Of a DNA stretch of 41,413 bases, positions 8,867-15,417 are shown piece by piece. Both the position numbers and the translations under genes were made by a program. The stretch is from DAOTWP01 sp034435675. GTDB lineage: Bacteria > Chloroflexota > Anaerolineae > Aggregatilineales > Phototrophicaceae. Position 1 is the stretch's first letter. Each line of letters starts with the position of its first letter. The stretch is taken from the NCBI GenBank assembly GCA_034435675.1, contig DAOTWP010000172.1:1-41413 (forward strand), given 5' to 3'. The notes beneath the pieces are model-generated. The model was not told the DNA's origin. It did no database searches and saw only the letters and a program-made list of their open reading frames with translations.

Positions 8867-10346
8867 TGTTCTGCAAGACTGGTTTGGCGGCTCTAGTCAG
8901 CGTACCCGTGCAGTCGGTGTCGGACTGGCAATCGGCTTGGGTGGCGGTGGGCTGGGGCTGTTGATCGCGCTGCTGGGTCCTGTGGTGGCGGCAGGGGCAT
9001 TGTTGGGGCTGCTGGCAGGATTGTATATCCTGACGGATGTGCGCGCCGCACTTTACGGTTTTGTTGCGGTACTGTTGCTGCTGCCGTTTGGAACCCTACC
9101 TGTCAAAATTGTCTTCACGCCAACCTTGCTTGATATCGCGCTGGCGGTATTTGTGCTGGTTTATCTGCTGCTGTGGATGACAGGCAAACGTCGCACGCTG
9201 TATCTGACGCCTGTGCATGGCTTGATTCTAGCCTATGCTCTCTGGTTCGTCCTCAGTTTTGCGCTGGGATTGCAATATGCCCCGCCGCGCCCGGACATCC
9301 TGCGGCAGTTTGCAGAAACGCTGCTTGCCATCAGCCTGACATTTATCCTGGTTGATCTGCTGCGCGAACCGGCGGTACTGCGGCGGTTGATGCTGGTCAT
9401 CTTTTTGCTGGTCGGTTTGCAGACAGTGATTACACTGGTGCTGTACTTCCTGCCGGATGACGTGTCGGAACGTTTGCTGGTCACACTGGCGCGCATTGGC
9501 TACCCCAACGGGGGTGTCATCCGTTACGTTGAAGATAATTCCGAACTGGCAGAACGCGCGATTGGCACATGGGTTGACCCCAATGTGCTGGGGGGTGTGC
9601 TGGCGATTTTTGCCGCCATGCTTGCGCCGCAGGTTTTTGCACGCAAGCCCATCTTCCGGTTTCGCCTGCTCACCTATGCCCTGCTGCTGGTCGTCGTCGT
9701 GGCGCTGGTACTCACTTTTTCGCGCGCGGCAATGCTCGGTTTCGCCGCTGGGGTGCTTTTCATCGCCTTTGTGCGTTACCGGCGTTTTATTCCGTTGATG
9801 GCGCTGGGGGCGGCACTGCTGCTGCTGCTGCCGCAAACTCAGGAATACGTTGCTCGTTTTGCCGATGCGTTTGCCATCTTCTCGGATGGCACGTATGCGA
9901 CAGATCTGGCGACTCAGATGCGTGTCGGTGAATACCGCGATTCGCTGCGCTTGATTAGTCGCTACCCGGTTTTTGGCGTTGGGTTTACCGGGGTTCCCGA
10001 CATTGACATTTATACGCAGGTCGCCAGCATGTATCTGATCATGGCAAATCATATCGGACTGGTGGGCTTAGGGTTCTTCCTCATCGCCATGGGTGGGGTT
10101 TTTGCCTATGGCTACCGCGCATGGAAGGTCGCTCGGTACCAACCGGAACTGGATGCTGTTTTGCTGGGGAATTATGCCGGTTTGCTGGCGGTGCTGACCA
10201 CCAGCATTCTGGATATGTACTTTTTCCGGTTAGATTTTCAGTCGCCGGTTACCCTGTTCTGGTTAACGGTGTCGCTTGCGTTGATCAGTGCGCGGTTGGC
10301 GTTGGTGCAGCAACAGGCAGTCCTGCCGGGCTACCAGACACCCTGA
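8847..10346 (+). CDS. O-antigen ligase/polymerase-like membrane protein (Wzy/WaaL superfamily)
   Basis: The 499-residue protein is very hydrophobic, with about 12 predicted TM segments. It has the O-antigen-ligase core: GTWVDPNVLGG before a pair of helices, TFSRAAMLGFAAG, then a long periplasm-facing loop (EYRDSLRLISRYPVFGVGFTG), followed by ANHIGLVGLGFF with the conserved His. The PF04932 family joins lipid-linked glycans to an acceptor or polymerises repeat units outside the membrane. It is the last gene of the glycan operon and overlaps yfhO by 20 bases; the ATG has only a weak GGGCGG upstream, consistent with coupling. It could be either a ligase or a polymerase, and sequence does not distinguish these. 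Confidence 0.88.
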   Translation: MQIQTADVLQDWFGGSSQRTRAVGVGLAIGLGGGGLGLLIALLGPVVAAGALLGLLAGLYILTDVRAALYGFVAVLLLLPFGTLPVKIVFTPTLLDIALAVFVLVYLLLWMTGKRRTLYLTPVHGLILAYALWFVLSFALGLQYAPPRPDILRQFAETLLAISLTFILVDLLREPAVLRRLMLVIFLLVGLQTVITLVLYFLPDDVSERLLVTLARIGYPNGGVIRYVEDNSELAERAIGTWVDPNVLGGVLAIFAAMLAPQVFARKPIFRFRLLTYALLLVVVVALVLTFSRAAMLGFAAGVLFIAFVRYRRFIPLMALGAALLLLLPQTQEYVARFADAFAIFSDGTYATDLATQMRVGEYRDSLRLISRYPVFGVGFTGVPDIDIYTQVASMYLIMANHIGLVGLGFFLIAMGGVFAYGYRAWKVARYQPELDAVLLGNYAGLLAVLTTSILDMYFFRLDFQSPVTLFWLTVSLALISARLALVQQQAVLPGYQTP

Positions 10347-10382
10347 ATTAGCCATTGCCAAAAACCGTCGTATCCATTACGA

Positions 10383-10410
10383 TTGCGCACGCTAATTTAC
10401 CTGATAGTGT
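10383..10410 (+). promoter_or_regulatory. Candidate promoter for rpsF-ssb-rpsR
   Basis: TTGCGC (10383-10388), a 16-base spacer and TAGTGT (10405-10410) with an upstream TG (10402-10403) make an extended -10 promoter. The predicted transcript start near 10417 leaves a leader of about 65 bases before the rpsF ATG. The GGAG at 10463-10466 sits 16 bases from that ATG, which is longer than usual. Confidence 0.4.
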
Positions 10411-10482
10411 TGCTTTCCGCTCCCAATCCACGCTCGTGCATAAGGGGGCAATCCCATGGAAAGGAGATTGTAGTTTATCCCC

Positions 10483-10776
10483 ATGAGACGCGATTATGAA
10501 GTTGGTGTCGTGGTGCGGCTGGAATCCAGCGATGACGCCATTAACGACTCCATTGAACAGATCAAGAACTGGATCGAAGAAGATGAGATGGGGCAGGTGG
10601 TCAGAATTGACCGCTGGGGACGCCGAAAACTGGCATACGAAATTGACCGCCAGCGTGAGGGCTTCTATGTGTTTCTTTACTCCCAGATAGAGCCTGAACA
10701 TCTGCAAGAACTGGAACAGAACCTGCGCCTTGCCAGTACGGTGCTGCGGTACCTAATTGTGCGTGCAGAAGGTTGA
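10483..10776 (+). CDS. rpsF: 30S ribosomal protein bS6
   Basis: The 97-residue protein matches bS6: RRDYEVGVVVR as first strand, then the helix ending in IKNWI, VVRIDRWGRRKLAYEI and the GFYVFLYSQ strand, and LRYLIVRAEG at the C-terminus. bS6 binds bS18 as a heterodimer on the platform of the small subunit. Length is normal. It heads the classical rpsF-ssb-rpsR order. The ATG at 10483 is the only start that keeps the conserved RRDYE N-terminus; AAGGAG lies 16 bases upstream, so its use as ribosome-binding site implies an unusually long spacer. In many bacteria the S6:S18 complex represses this operon by binding the leader. The leader here is long enough, but I could not establish the motif. 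Confidence 0.97.
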   Translation: MRRDYEVGVVVRLESSDDAINDSIEQIKNWIEEDEMGQVVRIDRWGRRKLAYEIDRQREGFYVFLYSQIEPEHLQELEQNLRLASTVLRYLIVRAEG

Positions 10777-10862
10777 TAAGAGACCAGCACTGCCACATGG
10801 TTGTTGAACCGGGTTGTAGCGGGCGCTGGATCGCACGATAAAAGTCAGGAAGTCGAAGCGCT

Positions 10863-11264
10863 ATGGGACGCGGGCTGAACAAGGTAATGATAATTGGTTA
10901 CGTTGGGCGGGAGCCAGAAATGCGGTATACCCCCAGCGGACGCCCTGTGACAAGTTTCAGCGTTGCGACCAGCCGGACATGGACTTCTGCTGAAGGTGAA
11001 CGCCGCGAAGAAACCGAATGGTTTAACGTTGTGGCTTGGGGGAATCTGGCGGAAATTTGCAAGGCGCACCTGACGAAAAGCCAGCAGGTGTATGTCGAAG
11101 GGCGCTTGCAGACCCGTGGGTGGGAAGACGAACGTGGCAAGAAGCATTTCCGCACTGAGCTGGTCGCCAGCGAGATGATCTTGCTGGGTGAACGCCGTAA
11201 CCACGCCAGCCACGATATTGATTTCGTTGATGACGACGAACAACATGACGATTACGCATTCTAG
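10863..11264 (+). CDS. ssb: Single-stranded DNA-binding protein
   Basis: The 133-residue protein has an OB fold with GLNKVMIIGYVGREPEMRYTPSG, FSVATSR, TEWFNVVAWGNLAEIC and the QVYVEGRLQTRGWED strand, all diagnostic of bacterial SSB. A short acidic tail ends in DDDEQHDDYAF, with the aromatic C-terminal residue that docks partner proteins. The usual ending is DDDIPF; here the Ile-Pro pair is replaced by Tyr-Ala. The tail linker is very short, so the whole protein is smaller than the E. coli type (about 178). AGGAAG precedes the ATG. Position between rpsF and rpsR is the conserved arrangement. Confidence 0.97.
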   Translation: MGRGLNKVMIIGYVGREPEMRYTPSGRPVTSFSVATSRTWTSAEGERREETEWFNVVAWGNLAEICKAHLTKSQQVYVEGRLQTRGWEDERGKKHFRTELVASEMILLGERRNHASHDIDFVDDDEQHDDYAF

Positions 11265-11290
11265 AGCAATCATTCAGGAGTTGTTGACCT

Positions 11291-11590
11291 GTGAGCAATC
11301 GTAATAACCCGCGTGAACGCGATGTAGAACCGGAAGATAATGAGTCTGAAGGTGGACGGCGCGGTGGCGGCAGACGTGGTCGCCGCAAGCGCACCCAGTA
11401 CTGCCCCGAAGGTCGCTGTTTCGACTATAAGGATTTCGAGAGCCTGAGACGCTACATTACCGAAACGGGCAAAATCAAGCCACGCCGCCAGACTCAGGTA
11501 TGCGCACGCTGCCAGCGCCAGCTTGCCGTAGAAGTCAAGCGGGCACGGCATCTTGCTTTGCTGCCGTTTGTTTCCTCGACCGACAGCTAA
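11291..11590 (+). CDS. rpsR: 30S ribosomal protein bS18, zinc-type (C+)
   Basis: The 99-residue product has the bS18 core (FDYKDFESLRRYITETGKI-KPRR, then VKRARHLALLPF). Four cysteines (C38, C43, C71, C74) form a probable zinc site, the C+ form of the protein. The first 35 residues are a basic, Gly/Arg-rich disordered extension (GGRRGGGRRGRRKR), longer than in most homologues. The start is GTG at 11291, with AGGAG about 11 bases upstream. Zn-type S18 can be replaced by a zinc-free paralogue in zinc-starved bacteria; no such paralogue is in this window. It is the last gene of the operon and is followed by a hairpin. rplI, often next, is absent here. Confidence 0.96.
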   Translation: MSNRNNPRERDVEPEDNESEGGRRGGGRRGRRKRTQYCPEGRCFDYKDFESLRRYITETGKIKPRRQTQVCARCQRQLAVEVKRARHLALLPFVSSTDS

Positions 11591-11626
11591 GCGATTCGGT
11601 ACGAGTAGCACGCCTCTGAACTACAG

Positions 11627-11660
11627 CGGGGCATAGTGACGGCAACGGAGCTATGCCCTG
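11627..11660 (+). terminator. Hairpin after rpsR
   Basis: CGGGGCATAG (11627-11636) pairs with CTATGCCCTG (11651-11660) with one G-U pair, giving a 10-base-pair stem and a 14-base loop. It is followed by ATTTATG, a poor U-tract. It is the likely end of the rpsF-ssb-rpsR transcript. Confidence 0.5.
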
Positions 11661-11713
11661 ATTTATGTAACCCTGTGGAATGCCAGCGCTGTGCAATGGG
11701 TGACCATTTGCGG

Positions 11714-11719
11714 TACACT
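11714..11719 (+). promoter_or_regulatory. Possible -10 element upstream of the foldase gene
   Basis: TACACT lies 28 bases before the ATG at 11747, and GAGGAG follows closer to the start. No convincing -35 hexamer is visible, so the call rests on the -10 match and on the preceding terminator. Confidence 0.3.
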
Positions 11720-11746
11720 TTGCCAGCGCACTGAGGAGCATAACGT

Positions 11747-13159
11747 ATGTCAAAGAAGAGCCAGACCACCGGGCAGCCCAAGCCCAAACAGCGTAAGTCG
11801 GTCTCGTCTGCCAGCGAAGGGAAGCAGGCAGAGGCAAAGGGGATCCGTAAGTCAGCCCCCACACCCACCCGCGAGTTTCGCTCCAGGGCGGAGCGCGAGG
11901 CGCAAATCCAGCGCTATGTCGTGTTGGGTACGTCCATTGTCACAGTGGTTCTCGTCGTGGCACTGGCGATTGCATTTTTAGTAGATCAAGTCATTATTCC
12001 TAATCAGGCTGTGGCTGTCGTCAATGGTAATGCGATCACTGTGGCGCAGTTCCGGGAGCGCGTTCGCCTTGAGCAGGTGCTGATTACACAGGAAGTTAAT
12101 AATCAGGTGGCATTTTTGCAGCAGCTAGGATTCCCGTCGGATCAGATTAACCAGTTCCTTTTCTCTCAACCCCCCTACAGCACCTATATCCAAGAACTGC
12201 AAGACCCAACCCTGCTGGGTAACCGCGTGCTGAATGATATGGTTGATGACCAACTTGTGCGTGACACTGCTGCGGCGCAGGGGATTTTTGTTGCCGATGC
12301 CGAAGTGGATGCCTATCGGGCGAAATACTTCAATTATGATCCGGCAACCGCTGGTCAACCGCCCACACCCACCCCAACACCGACCACTAGCCCCACACCG
12401 TTTGTGCCGCCGACGCTGACGCCCACACCGTTGTTTACGCCTACTCCTACGCTGATGCCGACGCCCGAAGGCACTGTTGAGGCGACAGCTGAGGCAACCG
12501 GCGAGGCGACAGTTGATCCATTGTCGATTGTCCCGACGATTGGACCTACGCCAACGTTGAGTGCAACCGATATTGCTGAACGCTACAACACCAATCTTGA
12601 TAATTTCTACTCTGCGCTGCGCGCGCAGGCTTCCGTCAGCGACGAGACGATAGACAGGTATTTCGAAATTCTTGCACTGCGCGAGAAAGTGCAAGGCATA
12701 GTTGTGCCCGTTGCACCGACCACGCTTTATGCCAATGTGCGGCATATTTTGGTCAATACAGAGGAAGAAGCCAACAACGTCCTTGCAGCATTGCAAGCTG
12801 GCGAATCGTTTGCGGGCATGGCAATCGCTACCTCGCTGGACAGTGGCACACCTGGACAGGATGGTGGTTCGGCTGCGCGCGGCGGTGATCTGGGCTGGTC
12901 CCCTGTCGGCGAGTTCACGACACAGTATGATCGCGCCTTCGCGGAAGCCATTCGCAGCGCGCAGGTCGGACAACTGGTCGGTCCGGTTCAATCGCAGTTC
13001 GGTTTCCATATTATTCAGGTGCGTGCTTTTGAGGAGCGCGATCTGTCCGAAAGCGAACTGGAAAGCGCGCGCCAGCGTGCGCTGGATAACTGGCTGCAAA
13101 CCGAGCGCGAGGGCAAGTTCACCATCTACGATAACTGGTCATCTTTCCTGCCGCAGTAA
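11747..13159 (+). CDS. Membrane-anchored parvulin-type peptidyl-prolyl isomerase (PrsA/SurA-like foldase)
   Basis: This 470-residue protein has a basic cytoplasmic tail, one TM helix (about 57-79), a SurA/PrsA-like N-terminal chaperone region (86-200) and a parvulin domain (about 330-430) with VRHILV, the loop GGSAARGGDLGW and FGFHIIQVRAFEER. A helical C-terminus (to 470) completes the chaperone lobe. Unusually, residues 203-270 are a Thr-Pro-rich low-complexity stretch (TPTPTPTTSPTPF and similar), inserted between the two halves of the chaperone region rather than next to the membrane. The family folds or rescues secreted proteins at the outer face of the membrane. GAGGAG lies 8 bases before the ATG. 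It stands alone between a terminator-like hairpin upstream and two downstream. Confidence 0.9.
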   Translation: MSKKSQTTGQPKPKQRKSVSSASEGKQAEAKGIRKSAPTPTREFRSRAEREAQIQRYVVLGTSIVTVVLVVALAIAFLVDQVIIPNQAVAVVNGNAITVAQFRERVRLEQVLITQEVNNQVAFLQQLGFPSDQINQFLFSQPPYSTYIQELQDPTLLGNRVLNDMVDDQLVRDTAAAQGIFVADAEVDAYRAKYFNYDPATAGQPPTPTPTPTTSPTPFVPPTLTPTPLFTPTPTLMPTPEGTVEATAEATGEATVDPLSIVPTIGPTPTLSATDIAERYNTNLDNFYSALRAQASVSDETIDRYFEILALREKVQGIVVPVAPTTLYANVRHILVNTEEEANNVLAALQAGESFAGMAIATSLDSGTPGQDGGSAARGGDLGWSPVGEFTTQYDRAFAEAIRSAQVGQLVGPVQSQFGFHIIQVRAFEERDLSESELESARQRALDNWLQTEREGKFTIYDNWSSFLPQ

Positions 13160-13170
13160 GCATCCTAACT

Positions 13171-13193
13171 GTGTGTTCCCATAGGGAATACAC
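13171..13193 (+). terminator. First hairpin after the foldase gene
   Basis: GTGTGTTCCC (13171-13180) pairs with GGGAATACAC (13184-13193) through a three-base loop, with one G-T (G-U) pair. The stem has ten pairs but no following U-run, so it may protect the 3' end rather than terminate. Confidence 0.45.
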
Positions 13194-13218
13194 TGGCAAC
13201 CTGTTTCAACAACATCCA

Positions 13219-13247
13219 GTGACGTACGAGTGTTTCTTGTGCGTCAC
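13219..13247 (+). terminator. Second hairpin after the foldase gene
   Basis: The arm at 13219-13230 (GTGACGTACGAG) pairs with 13236-13247 (CTTGTGCGTCAC) over 12 positions, including two G-U pairs, with loop TGTTT. TATTGATT follows. With the hairpin at 13171 it separates the foldase gene from the next operon. Confidence 0.5.
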
Positions 13248-13316
13248 TATTGATTCAACCCGGTATGCATATCGCGAGTGTCCGCATTCATTCGGCTTGC
13301 GTAGTGAGTTTTGTAA

Positions 13317-13345
13317 TTGTCGCTGGTGATAGGCTGGGCTATAAT
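13317..13345 (+). promoter_or_regulatory. Promoter giving a leaderless fhaA transcript
   Basis: TTGTCG (13317-13322), a 17-base spacer and a perfect TATAAT (13340-13345) form a strong sigma-70-type promoter. The ATG that starts the conserved FhaA sequence is at 13353, seven bases after the -10. This is where transcription should begin, so the mRNA should be leaderless or nearly so. No Shine-Dalgarno sequence could fit between promoter and start. Confidence 0.7.
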
Positions 13346-13352
13346 GCCGGAT

Positions 13353-14141
13353 ATGAACGAACGACATATCGCACGTTTCGAGTCGCAGTTAGAACGCCTG
13401 GTGGAAGGTGCATTTGCCACTTTCTTTGGCAGGCGCATACGGGCACAGGATATTGCCTTACAGGTTGCCCGCGCTATGGAAGACCATGTTGATTTTGCGC
13501 AGGGGCAGGATCCGCGCCCACTCGCGCCGGATCAATACACCATTACGCTCAACGGCACTGTGCAGCAGCAGCTGCTCAATGCGACTCCTGAACTGTCCAA
13601 CATTCTCAGCCAGCACATTGTCGAATTGGTGACTCATGCCGGGTATCGGCTGCGAAATGAACCTACAGTGCTTTTGCTGGCAGATAATACGCTGGATCTC
13701 GGCAAGGTAATCGTCCATGCAGCACACAGCGCCCAGCAGCAGACGCACACCGAAGTGCTTCAGCCCATTGTCATTCCGGGTGAACGCCACGCCCCCAAAA
13801 ATCCACAGCTGTTGATTGGCGGGCGAATCATTAAGCTGGCGAAAGAAATCGTCAACATCGGCAGAGCGCACAATAACGACGTGATTCTGGAAGATGCATC
13901 TGCTTCGCGTCATCATGTTCAGCTTCGTCTGCGTTTTGGAGTGTATACCCTGTTTGATGCGAACAGCCGCAGCGGTACATTTGTCAACGACGTTCGGGTT
14001 ACAGAGCATCGTTTGCAGCCCGGTGATACCATCCGCATTGGGCGTACCCGCTTGATTTATCTGGAAGATGAAGCGCCAAATGATGCGCGTGTGGTTCCAA
14101 CTGATACCATTGAGACTTACGAACCTCCAGCTCAAGAGTGA
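13353..14141 (+). CDS. fhaA: FhaA-like protein: DUF3662 N-terminal domain plus FHA domain
   Basis: The first 120 residues match the FhaA N-terminal domain (RFESQLERLVEGAFATFFGRRIRAQDIA, then AMEDH and APDQYTITLN). After a linker, an FHA domain occupies about 150-235, with G160-R161, S175-R-H177-H and SRSGTFVND. The Asn of the usual N-G-T is Ser here (S197-G-T). FHA domains bind phosphothreonine. In actinobacteria FhaA binds phosphorylated MurJ and is encoded beside fhaB, rodA and pbpA. The protein is 262 residues, cytoplasmic and without TM helices. The ATG at 13353 fits both the promoter position and the family N-terminus; ATG 13344 lies inside the -10 and TTG 13317 is the -35 itself. fhaB follows without a gap. 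Confidence 0.88.
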   Translation: MNERHIARFESQLERLVEGAFATFFGRRIRAQDIALQVARAMEDHVDFAQGQDPRPLAPDQYTITLNGTVQQQLLNATPELSNILSQHIVELVTHAGYRLRNEPTVLLLADNTLDLGKVIVHAAHSAQQQTHTEVLQPIVIPGERHAPKNPQLLIGGRIIKLAKEIVNIGRAHNNDVILEDASASRHHVQLRLRFGVYTLFDANSRSGTFVNDVRVTEHRLQPGDTIRIGRTRLIYLEDEAPNDARVVPTDTIETYEPPAQE

Positions 14142-14597
14142 GTGCCAGAGTCGCCGATGACGACCGAGTTGTTTTTGCTGCTGCTGCGCGCTGCTTCCGG
14201 CGCGTTGCTTATCGTGCTGCTGCTTGTCTTGATAGTCGTCATCTGGCGCGATTACCGCAGTGCTGTTGCTGAGGTGCAGATCAACCGTCGTACCTTTGGA
14301 CAGCTTGTCAGGCTGCATGAAGTCGATGGTGTGTACATGCCTTCAGGGGAAATTCATCCCCTTTTGCGCCTCACAAGTCTGGGACGCGCCCCCACGAATA
14401 CGATCCAGATTCATGAACCCTTTGCCAGTAGTGAACATGCGCTGATTGCCCTCCGCAATGGGCAGTGGTGGCTGGAAGACCGCCGCAGTCGCAACGGGAC
14501 GATGTTGAATGATGTGCAGATTGATCATCCGGTGGTCATTACCGATGGTGATGTTGTCGGCATTGGCAGTGTGAAGTACCGGGTAGAACTGGAATAG
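14142..14597 (+). CDS. fhaB: FhaB-like single-pass FHA-domain protein
   Basis: The 151-residue protein has one N-terminal TM helix (about 9-35, LFLLLLRAASGALLIVLLLVLIV avoided here in full) followed by a cytoplasmic linker and a C-terminal FHA domain (about 72-150): LGRAPTNTIQI, then FASSEHALI and RRSRNGTMLND. The usual S-x-R-H is S-S-E98-H, replacing the basic residue with Glu, which may alter phosphopeptide binding. In actinobacteria FhaB (FipA) has this same TM-plus-FHA design and works with division proteins. GTG 14142 directly follows the fhaA stop; ATG 14157 (fifteen bases on) is an equally good start and would still leave the full TM helix. The next gene begins six bases after the stop. 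Confidence 0.87.
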   Translation: MPESPMTTELFLLLLRAASGALLIVLLLVLIVVIWRDYRSAVAEVQINRRTFGQLVRLHEVDGVYMPSGEIHPLLRLTSLGRAPTNTIQIHEPFASSEHALIALRNGQWWLEDRRSRNGTMLNDVQIDHPVVITDGDVVGIGSVKYRVELE

Positions 14598-14603
14598 CAG
14601 GCG

Positions 14604-15398
14604 ATGGATTTAGGACTACAGGGTGCAAGGGTGCTGGTGACAGCGGCAAGTCGTGGGCTGGGCGCAGCGGTTGCCCGGCGTTTTAGCCTCGAAGGAGCAC
14701 ATCTGGTTATCAACAGTCGCCGCCTCGATACCTTGCAGGATACCGCAGCAGCGATCAATCGCGAAAGCGATAACCCTATTTACACCATTGCTGCCGACAT
14801 CAAAGAACCTGCCGCCGCGACTCGTCTGGTGCAGCAGGCTGTCGAGATGCTCGGCGGGCTGGATATTCTCGTCGCAAATTCGGGCGGACCGCCGTCGGGT
14901 ACGTTCGATGATTTTCATGGCATTGCGGCATGGCAGGATGCAGTCGATTTGCTGCTGTTCAGCACGGTGAGCCTAATTCAAGCGGCACTGCCGTATTTGC
15001 GTGGTTCTACCCGCCCATCTGTGCTGGCGATTACGTCCTCTGCGGTCAAACAGCCAGTCATCAACCTGACCCTCTCCAATGCGGTGCGCCCTGCGGTAGT
15101 GGGGTTGACGAAGACGCTTGCCCTGGAACTGGGTTCGGAGGGGATTCGCGTCAACAGCATTATGCCGGGGATGACCGACACCGAACGGATTGGTGAATTG
15201 ATGCAGGGCAGAGCAGAGAAGTTTGGCACGACGGCAGAAGAGGAGCGTCACAAAGCAACCGCCAGCATTCCGCTGGGGCGCATGGGTAAACCTGAGGAAT
15301 TTGCCAATGCTGCGGTATTTCTCTGTTCGCCTGCTGCCGGGTTTATCACCGGCATCGCGCTGGCAGTGGACGGCGGTACAATTCAAGCGACTCTGTAA
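14604..15398 (+). CDS. SDR-family protein lacking the catalytic Tyr and Lys
   Basis: The 264-residue protein is a classical SDR in size and layout, with a Rossmann start (RVLVTAASRGLGAAVARRF), a DILVANSGGPPSG strand replacing the usual NNAG, and a C-terminal G-F-I-T-G with DGG. The catalytic YxxxK is missing: aligning on GLTK places S-N-A-V-R where Y-x-x-x-K should be, so Tyr is Ser and Lys is Arg. The Ser of the triad survives in AITSSAV. This matches the known 'BKR-like SDR-like' subgroup that departs from the SDR cofactor and active-site consensus; it is annotated as 3-oxoacyl-ACP reductase but may not reduce anything. It is six bases from fhaB and 19 from mtnP, so it is part of the fha-SEDS operon. 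Confidence 0.85.
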   Translation: MDLGLQGARVLVTAASRGLGAAVARRFSLEGAHLVINSRRLDTLQDTAAAINRESDNPIYTIAADIKEPAAATRLVQQAVEMLGGLDILVANSGGPPSGTFDDFHGIAAWQDAVDLLLFSTVSLIQAALPYLRGSTRPSVLAITSSAVKQPVINLTLSNAVRPAVVGLTKTLALELGSEGIRVNSIMPGMTDTERIGELMQGRAEKFGTTAEEERHKATASIPLGRMGKPEEFANAAVFLCSPAAGFITGIALAVDGGTIQATL

Positions 15399-15417
15399 GC
15401 AGCAGGGCACTCTGGGA

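Noticed and set aside
15223..15417. N-terminal extension of mtnP
   Set aside because: It would overlap the SDR gene by about 175 bases and has no similarity to the phosphorylase family; the family sequence begins at MAETAAIGVIGG.
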